Shown here: positions 20,301-33,844 of the stretch, piece after piece
How positions within the stretch are numbered: the stretch's first letter is position 1
Layout: each line of letters begins with the position of its first letter
NCBI RefSeq assembly: GCF_027942865.1
Contig: NC_134510.1
Location: 32,238,663 to 32,302,662 of the forward strand
Reading direction: 5' to 3'
DNA length: 64,000 bases
From: Odontesthes bonariensis
Taxonomy: Eukaryota > Chordata > Actinopteri > Atheriniformes > Atherinopsidae
The notes under the pieces: generated by a model
What the model saw: only the letters and a program-made list of their open reading frames with translations
Databases searched by the model: none
What the model was told of the DNA's origin: nothing
Made by a program: the position numbers and the translations under genes

Positions 20301-23300
20301 TTGTCATCTATGACGGTACAGCAATATCAAATGGATTTTGTAAACCGAGGAAAGCCTCCTGTTTTTATTCATTTTTTTATTTTTTAGACACTGTGAAACT
20401 GACTGAAGCTTAATGAGGTGTCTGAGGATTGTTTCCCATCAGGATCAGAGGGATTTACCACACAGCACCAAGCAGATGGAGGGGCGACCCTCATCTTGTG
20501 TGTCATGACGGCCCCTAGAGCGATCTGCATGACTTCTCATGGTGAAAAGTGTATATCACAGGATTTGTGGGTTAATCCTTCCTCTGGAAAATATCCAATG
20601 GTTCAAAATCGGTTCAGTTCAGTGCTGAGCTAACGAACAGATTTGAGATTCTTCAGTATTCTATATGTATGCCATGTTATACCCCGCTGTTACTATCATT
20701 GTTAGATCGACTTTTGTTTTCCTCTCAGCTGTCTCCAAGCGCTTGATGTTGGTTATGTTGGGTTTCTCCCTGCCTGTTTTAGATTGGCACCATATCAAGA
20801 AAACTGAATGAACCGAACATGAACTGAACTGAATTGTGATTTGGAAGGAATCTCTTTCGCTCAATGTGAATGTTCAGATTTTCAACTAAAGAAGGGAAAC
20901 TATAACAATTTTATGCTTTCTAAGAAATAACTTGGTTGTTTGAATGTATTAAAACTCTTCCTCACACTATCACAAAATAAGCACAAATTGTTTCATGCAA
21001 ATTAATACAAAAACATTCATCAGGACTTTCAAATAAAATATCATTTCTATAAAGAAAAAAGTAGCTTGTCCATGAGATGTTTTAGCCTCAAAAACCATTT
21101 AAAACTCAATTACTTCTTAGTGCTTACATGGCCCAACGGTATTCATGTGTGGAACTTAACGGCTCTGGTAATGGCCATAAATAGACAGGGTTTTGTTTAA
21201 CTCACGGTTGCTACAACTGGAAAAGTGAAGGCAAGGGAAATCAGCTGTAACTTGAGAGCAGTGGATGCCAAATTTTATTTGGAAATCAAGAAGCAACAAA
21301 ACAAAAAGAAAAGGAAAACCAAAGATGTACTTTCAGAGACATTTGAGTTGCGATGATGGTAAAAACTGCTGAATACTTCCTGCGCAACTGAAAATAAACC
21401 AACAATTTTTGGGTTAAAAAGCTACATGGCTTTTAGTACTGTTGTGTAGTCCTCCATTTTACTTTGTGTTGGTGTTTCTCCTGCGTATTTAATCACACCT
21501 ATTTCAATATGTACAGTAAGTGATGCCTGTAACTGAAGCTGTGACTCACTCTCTTCATGAACTCTGAGGCAAACAGAGGGAGCGGGCTGTGCTTTATAAC
21601 TTCGCTGCTATTATTAACTCACTTTATGAGCTGCAGGACTGCAGTTCAGTCAGCAGAGAACGGACAGGACATGGAGAGCCAATGACCTGCTGACTCTCTG
21701 AACTGTCCCGCCTCCCTGTCTGCTCAGCTGTGCTGATGCAACTCCAGAGGAGGATGTCATTTTTCAGTTTTCCCTCCCGACTTTCCGGGCTCCTGTGAAA
21801 TGTTGTGATGTGTCATGTGATATTTTTTTCCTCCATACTCTGCGGAAAAAGACAGATGGAAATTCACTATTTTCTTTTCTACAAAGTCAGCTTTCTGCAC
21901 GGTCTGTGTCTCATATCAGCTCATCAAACCCTCCACCTCTCACACTGCATTTTTCTTCTGGGTGTGCTCTCATGTTTGTGTTTGTGGTCCTGCATGTTAA
22001 AGCTTATCGTGAGTTCAAGTGACACTCCACCCAAAGTTTGTCTGGTATTAAACACTGAAAACACTCAGATCTGTCATAGTTTCCTCCTCTAAGATGCACA
22101 GCGGATTGAATTTGTCACTCTGAGTGGAACACTGAAAATATCTCAACCTCAGAACAATGCAGTCTTTCTCAGTCATAGTACATGGTCAAAGGTTTGTGGA
22201 CCCGAGTAATTAGATAAGTGTATAAAAACAAAGGTACATACAGTACAAGACAACTTGTTCTCTTTTTATTGATTTTCTCCTCATGACATGACATGTAAGT
22301 TCACACCTGACTCACCTCAGTCGTTCCAAACAACACTGTTAACATAAAGTCAGCAGGGATTAGTTATTAGTTACAGTGTTACACTGTATTACACAACTTT
22401 AATAAAGAGGATGTTTATGTTCTAAGATTTGCCAAAGGAGCTTTATTAAAACTATTTTATCATTTTCTTTTTGTGATCTAATATCTATTGTAGGAAACGG
22501 GGAAACAGCCTCACTTCTGCGGGGTGATAAAAAAGAACTAAAAGGAGCACAACCAATTCTTTCCCAGCTTCTTCGAACCAACCAGATCACCTCAGTCCTT
22601 AGAATCAAATAACACAGAATAATTGATTTATGATGCAATCAGCCTGTAAAAATACATGCAGTTACACTCTCCCTTACTGCCAACATAGCATTTAAAAAAC
22701 ATTAAAAAGTACTTCAACTTAAACGGCTCTCTTCCATCGTCAGTGATAATGTGCTCAGTATGTACACAATACGTATATGTATGTACATGAAGCATTTGTA
22801 GATGAATCAGAATAGTAAATAAATTACACAGGTACCTATACAGAGCACATATTACATATTGTATAAACTATATGTTCATACATGTAAACAGAACACAAAG
22901 CACATAATCGGGACAGTGATCATCAGCACAACACAGAAAATAACAACACCAATATTTATGACAGGACATCTTTTCTATCTGTCAGTCTTGACCAACAAAG
23001 GATATTTTGTGTTTTTGGATGAATGCAGTCATGCTGGGCCACTCTCACACCTATAATACATGTGGAGGTTTCCATCTTTGCTGCTGGGAGACTTAACTGC
23101 ATTAATCTGGGCAAAAGTTGAAGCCACTGACTCCCGAGCAGCTCAAACCTAAAAGTCTCCACGTTCCTCCACATAATCTGGATTTACATTCACTGCAACT
23201 CTGCGGTAAAAGGCAGAACATGACGTTTATTTTCTTACTAAGCTGACAGAAATCATGCAAAATTTACTTCAAATTGATAGAACAGATTTAGGCCTTTGTA

Positions 23301-23779
23301 TTTTACAGAACATACCATCTGGTTCCCCTAAATTCCTGCATGATGTTTTACATGCCGGAGCTTAATCTGACATTGTTGTAAGTCAACCTGCTGGTTGGGA
23401 AGCTTTGAACTGACAGAGGTTAGTGTTTTACACACAGCCTGGCCAACATTCCTCTCTGCATGCTTACCTCCCAAACCGCACCACAAACCCACCGTTGAAC
23501 CTTGACTGACTCCTTGTCTCCACGGCAACAGTCAGCAGCTGGAAGAGACACTGACAACAAGCTATGGGTGTTGCAGGTTCAACACAAAAATCAGCAATAA
23601 ATAAAAAAATAACTTATGATACAGGTTGAATTCGTTCTTGTAAAACCTTCTGCTTCTTTTAGAGTTCATTTAGTGTTTTTTGCTCCTTTTGCTAAAGCAA
23701 AGGAACTTTGTTTAGGGAACATTTGCATGCAGAAAGCAGGTATTACAAATTTAAGATGACAAATTGGTCTTTATTTTTC

Positions 23780-24300
23780 ATTACTAGTTTGTGACATTAG
23801 TGTCATGCCATGGACTCATGACATGTGTTTTATGTTTTAGATCATGTTTGGTTTTTAGATTATGTCTTTAGTTCTTAGTTTAGATCATGTTTTTGGTTCA
23901 GGTCTTGATTAGTTTCATTCACGTCACCTGCACTCATTTCCTTCAGCTGCACTCCATCCTTAATCACCCTCCACAGTATTTAGTTTCCAGGTTTCCTTTC
24001 ATTTCTTGTGAGATTCTTTACGTCACACGCCACGCCACGCCACGCCACGCCACGCCACGCCACGCCACGCCACGCCACGCCACGCCACGCCACGCCACGC
24101 CACGCCACGCCACGCCACGCCACGCCACGCCACGCCACAAAGCTAAGTCCTTTTTTCCATAGTATGCCAAGTGTTTTGTTTTGTTGTACTTTTTCCACAG
24201 TTCAGGTTTTTCTATCCGGCTCAGCCGCGCTTTCCTTTTGATACTTTGTTTTGTTAAATAAATCAAGTTTTACTTTTGGAAAATCCGCATCCGTGTCCTC
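23780..24300. repeat. probable dispersed repeat surrounding the CACGC array
   Basis: Low-complexity pyrimidine-rich sequence (gttttagatcatg, ttcattcacgtcacctgcac) leads into the array and ends with an AATAAA-containing stretch near 24255. The style resembles a widespread teleost interspersed repeat, but I cannot name the family. Confidence 0.35.
24026..24135. repeat. (CACGC)22 perfect pentanucleotide array
   Basis: Twenty-two uninterrupted copies of CACGC are followed by the partial unit CAC. Because five is not a multiple of three and the unit has no stop codon in any frame, the array is open in all six frames (RHATP repeats on plus, GVAWR on minus). Those long frames are not genes. Confidence 0.97.
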
Positions 24301-25644
24301 CCTTAAAACCCCTTAACTGACAATTAGACAGCTGAGACACAGTCTTTTCTTGGATCAATGTTGAGGATTTTAAGAAGTTTCTACCCAGCATAAATTGAAA
24401 TCTAAGTAAGACAATAAAAACGATATAACAATAAAACAACATCCCAGGTTGTTTTATGTAAAAACATTTAACTTGAAACAAGTCAAATTTATACTCTAAA
24501 TTCTTAAATATTACTCTAAGTGTATATCACTAATGTGTTTAATACCTGAAATAAGACAAATTATCTTCCCCACACAAGTATAACATTTATGGATTCAAAT
24601 GAACCCTGGGAAGAAGCATTAATTTGTCAGAATAAAACAAGCACATTTTGTTTCACCTTAACGAGATATCAGTTTTTACATTGTGTGAGCATTTTGACAG
24701 ACTTTTACCAGCCTTTAAAACTCCATCAATTGGAATCCCTGAAGCAAATTAACAAAGAGAACTTTTCCAGACACCTTTCAAGCCAAGTTGGAATGAACAT
24801 CACGTGAGGTTGAGCACAAATAAACAAACATTTTCCCGACACACTCGATGAGACATCGGTGAGAACAACACAAGGTTGTTGGCCCCACTATCGACTCGCA
24901 GAGAACAAACTTGTGCAACACAGACTGTAAACATTAGCCAGATTACATGAAGCTCAGCAGAAGGAAGGCGACTCCGCATTGTTGTGACCGATGAATGTAA
25001 TGTGTAACAGTGATAGCTTATTATGGAGAGCTGGCGTTTTGTTCCTGACACTCCCATCAGCACACACTAACACAGAGAGTCCTGTTTTCATCTTTTCAGA
25101 GGACACATTTCCTCAGATTAATCATAACCTGAACCGAACATCACCCAAACTTTACAGTAAACCTAAAACAAGCCGACAGCTTAATGATTTACTTCCTTTA
25201 ATTGTGTCTGTAAGGAGGTTAAGTCTCCACAATGCCTCAGCACAAACACACAGACTGGGACACTTTGTGTGTTTCATTAGGCCCGTATCATCAGTTAAAA
25301 ACTCCATAAAACTCCAGCTTGAAACACTTTGCACACAAATGATTAAATGTGAGTCATAACAGGGAATAAACATTTCTTTACGACATCTAAAGTACCTGAA
25401 TCACCACCTCGTTGTAGAGGAAGAATTTAAAGGATTATTGTCAAAACATCCCATAAAAAAGGTCCAAACCTACAAATATCCTGTGGCTCTCAGCTTCGGT
25501 ACGTAAACCTTTAAAAACAAAAAACATTTACAGCATATGGTTTAATTTACCCTTAAAGGCTCAGAAACTCTTAAACTAACTGGACAATCAATTTGACCAA
25601 ATGTTACTAAAGTAGGAGTTCACTCTCTGTTTGTTGGGGACTAT

Positions 25645-25760
25645 TTACTCAACTCAACTCAACTTTATTTATATAGCCTTTTAACACAGCCGTGGCTGAA
25701 ACAAAGTGCTGTACAACACAAAATACAAGGCATAAAACACAAGAACAATGCAAAAACAAC
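25645..25760 (-). repeat. non-LTR retrotransposon/SINE 3' tail remnant
   Basis: Tandem ctcaa units followed by ctttatttatatag and aaagtgctgtacaa match, as a pattern, a common fish retroelement 3' end read on the minus strand with a (TTGAG)n tail. The family is not assigned. Confidence 0.45.
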
Positions 25761-26295
25761 AATAAACACAGGCGGATGAACTGTAATTTACATTTGGCCT
25801 GTATTGTTTTTGAGGTGGCTGGACAGCGTGTGGACTAAGTCAAAAGGTACATTGTGGATATGTGTGGGTGTGTGTGAGCAATAAAATGCAACAGTGTAGC
25901 TCGCTGGTTAATAGTTTCATGTCAACAAAGGCACTCCATGGCACACAGGAACAAGATGTACAGTATCAAACAGCTGTGATACAAACAAAGATCATTTTTG
26001 TTGTTGTAGTTTGAATTTACTGAATTCTCTGAAAAGAGTTAAAGCTAGTTAGTTAAAGCTTGAATTAAATATTATCTTAGTTATGAGCTAAGAAGAAACA
26101 GCAAACTGAGGAGGAGAGCTACAGTTTATGGCTCAGTTTTGTTCTAATGGGGAAGAAATTCACTTCTTTTAGTCTGTAATGTTATTCATTCTGTAAAAAA
26201 TGTATTTGATCTGACTAGAAATGCTACTCATAGGTTGTTAGAAAATAGCTCTGCACACCTATATGAGCAATAGATGCCTTTGTTGTGCGAAGTTT

Positions 26296-26500
26296 AAAGG
26301 GAAGTTCGGTTTTTCTAAACCTGAACCTTATTTCTGGCATAAAATACGTTCATCTTTTCACCGATAACTGTTAACCGGCTGATCGTTATATCAGCGTTAT
26401 AATATGATATAACGAGTTAATATTATAACTCAGTTATGGGTGAGTAGATGAATGTATTTTATGCCAGAAATGAAAAAAATAAAAACTTCTCCTTTTTAAA
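26296..26500. mobile_element. foldback MITE-like element
   Basis: Two 41-base arms, 26330-26370 and 26431-26471, are near-perfect inverted repeats around a 60-base centre, itself palindromic (cgttatatca with tgatataacg). Weaker inverted similarity extends outward to about 26296 and 26500. No coding capacity. Confidence 0.75.
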
Positions 26501-26984
26501 GAGGAAAAATACATTTTTAGGTCTACATTTAAGAATCTTCTCAAATAAACCTTAAATTATGTAGCTGATTGGTATAGAAATATAGGGTGAAATACCTCAC
26601 AAATGAAAAGCTGTCTGCTCGTCTATTTTTTGAGCCCAGCGTGTTGATCAACATTTCCCACTTTTAACAGTTGTGTAACACATTATAGACAGGGGAAAAT
26701 AGCTCAGGAAGTGATCAGTGAGGGACATCTTATCAGTGTTGTGATGTCAGACCAGTACAGGTGTGTCCTTGTTCTTTGGGAATGGAAAAATCTGGGGTAA
26801 CATGTTGTCTCTGTGTCCCACTTATTTTTCCACAAGGATGTTTTTGTTTTCTTAGCTGGAAATATTCACACTGCCTATGTGTGACAGATCACCTGTACAA
26901 CAATCACAGCAATGACACTGTTGGGGTTGACTATGTTTGAAGTAACTGTTAACATTTCTTCTTAAAAACACAATTTCCCAACCA

Positions 26985-27480
26985 TGAAAAGATGCATATT
27001 AACCTCAAAAAGATGCAAAATAAGCTCATACAGACACAAAATGACCACAAGAAGACACAAAACCATCCCATGGATGATGGATGCAGCTGAATGCAGAGTC
27101 GCAAACACATCTAAAAGGTGCAATATGCCCAACAAAGTGCACAAACTTAGATTGAAAAGATGCTAAACACATGCAGAGGTATGTATAATGGCCGTTATAC
27201 AACCATTAAGAGACCAAATCAACTCAAAAATGCAGAAAAGGATCCCGAAGAAACACAATGACTCAGAAGAAGAACAGATGCAAAAGGTGCACCATGAAAC
27301 TTTATTTAAAAATGCAGAATGGCCACAGGCAGGTGCACAAACCCACCACAAAAAAAAAAAAAACACCAAAGAGATGTAGAACAACCTCAAACACCAACAA
27401 AACTACCATAAGAAGAGGTGACCCTAAAAAAGTGGTTCTAAAGACTCAAAATAATCACAAAGATACACCAAAAATACCCA
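26985..27480. repeat. degenerate A-rich minisatellite (gatgcaaaatgaccacaaagaca-like units)
   Basis: Variants of a roughly 20-27-bp unit built from agatgcaaaa, gaccacaa and gacacaaaa recur across about 500 bp (for example near 26990, 27030, 27110, 27230, 27290). The open frames are a by-product of the A-rich, stop-poor repeat. Confidence 0.55.
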
Positions 27481-29559
27481 ATTAGCTCCTTCAACTATAA
27501 CTATGGTTGTAATTATTCTTCTGGGACTAGGTGTCATTTGTCAAAAGGTTTACCTTCCCCCTCGGTTCCATTTGTCCCTTCCAGCTGTCTTATTGACAGA
27601 GCACATTTCACACTGATGTGAAACTCAACTTGTTAAAAACACTGCAGGGCTGGTTAATACAGGAAGAGACGGCAAGAAAAACATCATGTGGAAGTTGCAA
27701 CACTCACAATGAATATTACAGTTAAAGATAAGAAAGATACACCTAACAACGCAGTTGACATCATGAAACGTTCTGCTGGATTCTTTCTGCTGTTACCACA
27801 ATAAAGTTCATGTGACAACATGGAAGGAAAATGTTAATGTGTATTCTGTTTGTTGACTCCGTCTGTAAGGTCCCGTGTCATTATGACAACAACCTGGGTG
27901 AAGAATGCCATATGTCTGCTTTCAGGGCGGAGTGTAGACAGGGTTTTTTATCTGGAAATCATGTTATGTATTTTAGATTTCAAGTGTTTTTCATCTTTAA
28001 AGTATGCAGTGGATCTGGGGATGATCTGAAATCCAAGAACAGGAAGCCCTGCTGTTGGAACAAATTCGCCTTAAAAAAGAGAAAATAACATTTTAGTTTA
28101 AAATGACCGTGTGTTGCCTCAACTTTTGTTTGTACACAAGCTGGCATCAGTCGCAGTACATGACAAATATGCATACATCTTAATTATAGTGGATTTTAGT
28201 GGTGTTTTAAACATGTTTAAAAATGCGGTTGATGTCTACGATTTTAAAAAAGGTCTATAATTTGACTAAAAAACAAAATATCTTTTCACCATAAAGAACC
28301 ATTTTACAGTTCAATATTTGGAACCTTTGATATTTTCAGATGAGAAGAACATCTCTAAGATCTTTCATCTGTCGCCTATGATCCTTATCATTCCTCCAGA
28401 TTATATACAAACAGGAATGGGAGAGTAAATGGTAAAGAAACAGAAGAAGATGACGGTTGGGGTTTGTAATCTTACCCTTTACAAGGCTGGTTGACCTATT
28501 TGAGCCCACTGCTGACCCAAATACCTGATTTTACCTCCAGCGTCTGTGCCTTTGGTTGAGGCTGGGCTACAGCGTGCCAACTTGTTCAACCTCTAACAAA
28601 GGAGCTAGCTTTGTGCGTGAGGAAATGATTTGAACTTTACTTTAAAGCTTACATCTTCATGTAGGGTTCTGCATTAGACACTGATCAATACTGGAACAGC
28701 GAGGCATCGCAGAAAGAATATTATGATAAAGAAAAACTAAAAAAAACAATACTTGAATATAAGATGGGCACAATAACAAAATCAAAGCACCATAAGCATT
28801 GCTTGATATATTCTATCAGCAAAGATGCAAAAAGATTACTGATTTTTAAGTCTTTTTTAAAGCAACATAATGAGGGTTTCCGTTTTTTTCTACTTACTTT
28901 GGTAAGTATGTTTTCCTTCAGTTAAGAATGATGACTGTTTGGGTTTCTCCTAAGTTATCAGAATTTGTTGTGCAGCGTTGAACACAAATTGTTGGCACAA
29001 AGCTGTAAACTGTTTGGTTGTATACACTTAGAATTCAGTAGAGCTGCAGCAATTAGTCAGTTTCCTACAGTTGTTTACATAGCAGCATATACAGTGATGC
29101 TCTGCTCCAGCTTCACAAGCTTTTCTTTGGGCTTTGGATGAAGCCAGACATTTGAATTTGTTGGGCTTTGTTTTCCGTGGAGTGGGCAGACTGAACCCAG
29201 GGAAGCTGTGGTGATCAAACTGTTACAAACAAAACGGGATCAACATCCAAGAAGAGGTTAATATGGACCTGGCGAGTTGTCCGTGAATGATGTAAACTGT
29301 TGCAAAAACAACTGCACGATCAGAGATGTGTCGCAAATGTTCCACTTTCTCTTCTCTTTGTTAAGCTTTTATGACTATTGTGCAAGCTCAACAGCTGGGT
29401 GAATATATATTCCACTAAAATCGTGACATGAACAGGGTGTGCGGTGATTCTTAGAAAAACAGGAAATCCAGCAGCTCGACCCGGACGCGGGTCTGTTGAT
29501 GTAACATTTGCCTGTTTTTGCGCGGAAAGCTCACAGTTTAGTCCCATCCAGCTGGGTGC

Positions 29560-29760
29560 TTTGCCCAGTCATGCCATTTTCTTTTAGGAAGGAAGGGAGG
29601 GGGGGCGAAGTCACATGGCTTGGTGACAACTTAAACCGAGCATTTTGATTGGCTTTCCCGGCCCCCCGGCCCGTCCCCTGCGATAGGCTGTCCTTGGCGA
29701 CGTCACGCCGATCAGCTGTTAGAGCTCCACAACAACAACAAAAGAAGGCGCAGTCGGGGA
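29560..29760 (+). promoter_or_regulatory. tp53inp1 promoter region
   Basis: GC-rich, CpG-containing DNA in an AT-rich neighbourhood. It holds an inverted CCAAT box (gattggct, about 29647), a GC-rich block (ccggccccccggcccg) and a CRE-like site gacgtcac at 29699-29706, just upstream of the inferred non-coding exon. No TATA box was seen. The transcription start is inferred. Confidence 0.55.
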
Positions 29761-29967
29761 CCCAGGAGGAAACGGACTGAAAGAAAAACGCTCAACCACA
29801 CTGTGACTCCCGATGTACAGTCCATAAATCCAACGATTTTTATATTTTATTTCTTCCGCGAAGAAACATCAAGTTTTTCTATTTTTCGAAAAGTAACGCA
29901 TCTACCTCCGTTTTAAGGATCTTAATCGCGATCTGAAGTCGGTTTACATCTCCTCTCTCTGCCGCAG
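29760..29967 (+). other. tp53inp1: tp53inp1 non-coding exon 1 (start approximate)
   Basis: The exon is inferred from the GC-rich promoter and a donor gccgcag|gtgggt at 29968. It contains a 4-codon uORF at 29813-29827. Splicing to the acceptor at 33594 is assumed. Confidence 0.5.
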
Positions 29968-32900
29968 GTGGGTTCTTTGTTTTCTTCTCGGCGAACATTA
30001 ACGGCCCTGCTGCCCTCAAATGTTGATGCCAATGATCTTTTTCACCCCACATCACGGTAAAGACAGCTCATACTTCAGCACTCGGGCCGATATCAAGCAG
30101 CTCGGAGGTGTTATTACATCTGTTTTTTTGCATGTTTATTCGGCTCACTCTCCGGCAACAGCTCAGCCCTGGTAAGCTTGTTAAAGAAGCAAGCATTGTG
30201 CTTTCGCTCTGTATAAACTTCGTGTTTTGTCTTGAGTAGACTTCAAGAGGGTTTTGGGGTTATCCTAGCAAATATTTCATCACATAGCTCTGGAGCTAAA
30301 AGTTTAAGAGGCAGCCAGGCTGCAGTCCAGCCCTGGCAGTGTAGAGTTACAGCCTCCTCCCCTTCCTCTTGTTTAACCATCCAAACCGTCCGACGCTCAC
30401 AGGCTGCCCTTCCACATTATCTCTGGGACCAGTTTAGCTTTGTCTCTGGTTGACAAATCACATTAGCACCGAGGAAATGAGCCAATTACCAACCCATCGA
30501 TAAATAAACTAAACAGATTTGATTATGCCACGTTAATTGGATGAAATGCCAAACATTCCCAGTTTTTTTTTTAGCAGCTTTCGGATTTGGGGTTCCGAGA
30601 AAACAGATCTGGTTTTGACCTTAAATATGTCATACAAAAACAGGAATAACAATGCAGTTTGCAGCTATATGCAATAATTAAGACTAGTACAGATAAAAGA
30701 TTAATATGAATACGACAGGTATAATTATTACAGCGGTGTGAGTCGTATAAAATGCTGTTTGCCCACTTAAACGTATGTAATCTGTTTTGTCCTCCTTTAT
30801 CCCAGATTATGGGACATCCATTGTGGTTTATTCCTAATCCTACAGTCTAACCGTTATAGAGCCATCCATATCGCAGGATTTTAAGCTGCCTTTGTTACTG
30901 CCTGTTTAACACTTGGCTGAATAGTCAGTGCAAGTTCTGATGCATTTTGTCGTTCACCAGTAATCCACATGCTGTGTGACCGGTTTAAGGATATTAATCG
31001 GTCATAAGGAAAGGGGAGTTTATCTTTGTGTGCGGTGATAAATGTCCATCAATCATTATTTATCCGTGAGATGTGCCGTCAGGAGGGGGAGGGGGGATAG
31101 TTTGGGAGAAACAGGTGCAGCAGAGTAGGCTACCAGCCCGTTGTGGATGGTGCCACAGTCAGTCAGCTAAAAACATCTCTCTGTTTGCTGTTCGTCACAG
31201 CTGCTTGATGTTTACAGAGGCGGACTCCACTGCAAATTTTATTTTGTTGCCTGCCTGAGTCGAGGCATTCCAGCCGGTTTGGGTTAGGATGACTGCTCGT
31301 GCCTGCCTCCTACTGGTGATTACGAACAATTGCAACAGCTTGTGTAAATGTTGTGGAGCAATCCGTGATTTACACCAAAGATTATCCCATTGTTTGTTTT
31401 AATGCTGATTTAAATCCAGACTACTAGAAAGGGCCCCACATTTATACATTTTGTAATGCGGTTTACACCAGTCATTTTGCAAATAAGGATGTGAAACAAT
31501 ATTTATCTCAGCGTCTACACAATGTGGTCGAAAGTGAAGTCTGTAAGGTTTGAGGTCTCTACCAATAGTTCTGAATAATAAATCTTGACCGATTTAAGAA
31601 TTAGACTAAAAGCATTAATTAAAGCTCAGAAAGGTATATTTTGATTCTATAATCTTAAAAAAATACAAATACATCTTATTAGGCTACACATAGTAAGTAG
31701 TGCACTTTTTTAATGTTTATTTACCACTATTTATTACATGCATAACAAATCATCTAGCAGATAAGACATTATGCAATGATGATTTATATAATATGTTAGT
31801 TAGGGGGTATCATAAATGGTAGATTATCTTTTTGTTTGCTGAGCTTTGTGTCTGTCTGCTTTTGGCTCCAGCAAACTATTATTTGCACAGTATGTAGCCT
31901 GACAGGCTTAACACGAAGGGGAACCTGCCACTTCATGCACTTTCCTTCTACAGCTTCTTCTTCTTGATTCAGATCATTCCATCAACATTTTTATTAACCA
32001 AGTTCTGAAAACTGGCAGCGAGACAGGCAGATAATCCAGTTTTGGGAGATTCTATTGAAATGAAACGGTACAGCCGGTAACAAAAGAAGGATTTAAAGAG
32101 CGAAGGAGGGCATTGTACACTTGGCTTAAATCCACTGAGACTGTGCCAATGGATGCCATTTATACAGCAGCTGCAGTGGGACAGTTACACTGATCACTTT
32201 TCATTTCGTCTAATTTTCCTAATGTGAAACGTTGCAGTGAGCCCAGCACGCAGGCTGTCAGCCAGCTGTATCTGCGTGTCCTCTGAGAACAGCAGAGCTC
32301 TTTCTGTATGAGTGAATATGACACAGACAAGACAGCTTCACTCTGTTTGCTTCCATCAGATCAATATACCAAGAAACCGCAGCTGCTGCCTGCCTCCATC
32401 AGGACTGACAGGAAATTAATCAAGTGAAGATGATAAGTCTGTGTAAACAGGCGGACACTGATAGAACTGTTCTTAAAGGGCCTGTTGTGTGTGTGTGTGT
32501 GTGTGTTTATTTATCTGAGATCCACTTGTGTGTGTATCAGCCATCTTTTGTGAGGGATTAGGAAGGGATTCTAGGCAGGTGAAAGCAGCAGCTGTAGATA
32601 TTTACAACCAGGCTTTAGAATAAACTATAGAAAGCACTGCTGTAGAGGAGCAGTCTCAGGCAAAATTTAGCGAAGGAAAATTACTCCTGTTGAGATTCAA
32701 ATTTTATTTCCTTTTCTCAAACTGAAACAGAAAACAGGAAAGAAGAACACACAAAGAGGGCTTTTGAGATACACCACTAAACATAGGCAATGCTTTTTGT
32801 GTGAATATGATATTTATGTCATTTGTTTTAGTGGGCCTGCAGCACAAAGTGCACGTAGAGTATCTTTTTGGGGGTTATAAGATTACTGGTAACTTAGTAA

Positions 32901-33594
32901 CTACTTGGCTTGCCTCTAAGATTCTTTGCTTGCAAAATTATATGTCTGACCCATATTTTATTTTTGAACAAATATCACAGACGCACAGCAAGTTCCCTTC
33001 TCTCTTTTTCCTCCTTAAAAAGTAAAGGAAGTTTTAAAACTGTTGCAAGTCTGTAAACTTAAAGCTGCTGGAATCAAATATGTTTATATTATTAATAAGT
33101 CATAAAGACATATGACTGTGCGACCAATAAAAAGGGATTCCCAACTCTTTCCAACCTCTTTCTTTGTTTACAGCTTTAGTTTTCCGGTTCATAGACTGGT
33201 CTGGTCCAGTCTCCAAGTTTCCAGCAGCTTCAAGCAGATCTGTTATAGCAACAGTTCACATCCTGCTCCACAGAAAATAGCAGTCAGGCGCAGTTAAAGA
33301 TGGGCTAGTGATGAAAGTGGAGTGTTAAAACGCTGAAGAGACTCATTCTTCCCTCAGGGCTTGGTGAAGACCAAAAAATGGAGCCAAATGGAAGATGAAC
33401 ATTGAACTTGGAAACAACTTGATTACATTTTGTAAAAACACCATTTACGAGACTTACTTTATAAGACTTACCTCAGACTTTTCCCCGTGGTTTTATTTTG
33501 AGAATTGATTTGAGGGGGATTAGAAAAGCAGCTTGTTTTGAATTTAAGAGGGCTCTACTGACTGAATCCTTTTCTCTGTCTTGTCTCATTTCAG
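29968..33594 (+). other. tp53inp1 intron 1, 3.6 kb
   Basis: Mostly AT-rich unique sequence. A (GT)n microsatellite lies at about 32485-32506. No exon or RNA gene was recognised. Confidence 0.5.
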
Positions 33595-33844
33595 GTCTTT
33601 CTTTCATATTTTTGCACTCGTTGAATCCTAACGTTGAGCGATGTCCAGCCTGTGTCTGCTGACCCTCAGATGATCCATGACCACACCTTATTGATGCACT
33701 TTAGCACCTTTCCAGAGCCTTCAACCCGCTGTGCACCCTGCAGCTGATGACCAAAAAGCTCGCCCCTCCTCCCCGCCGTCGCCCTGAGCTACGTGCCTCC
33801 CTCAGCTCCTCACTGAGCCTCACACCCCTGCAGGACGTCCCGGG
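33595..33844 (+). promoter_or_regulatory. tp53inp1: tp53inp1 leader in exon 2 with three chained uORFs
   Basis: Exon 2 begins after ctcatttcag. Its leader contains uORF1 33641-33673 (10 aa), uORF2 33670-33747 (25 aa) and uORF3 33747-33896 (49 aa). uORF1 and uORF2 overlap as ATGA, uORF2 and uORF3 as TGATG, and uORF3 runs out of frame past the main ATG at 33845. Confidence 0.8.

Larger units (their letters stand above)
17376..29560. other. intergenic region nagpa-tp53inp1, 12.2 kb
   Basis: No gene, RNA gene or convincing exon was recognised on either strand; open frames are short and without family motifs. Repeats noted separately are the (CACGC)22 array (24026-24135), a non-LTR tail remnant (25645-25760), a foldback MITE (26296-26500) and a degenerate minisatellite (26985-27480). 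Confidence 0.6.

Noticed and set aside
23980-24266. Long open frames on both strands across the CACGC array
   Set aside because: They result from a 5-bp unit without stop codons in any frame; no start context, splice pattern or family motif supports coding.
27188-27485. Lys-rich frames at 27.2-27.5 kb
   Set aside because: Produced by the A-rich degenerate minisatellite; no domain and no relatives recognised.
28209-28218. AAACATGTTT, a p53 half-site pattern upstream of tp53inp1
   Set aside because: A single half-site occurs often by chance in AT-rich DNA; no adjacent second half-site was seen.
17376-29560. tRNA or CRISPR-like structures in the large intergenic region
   Set aside because: No A/B-box pair with cloverleaf and no spaced direct repeats were found by eye.
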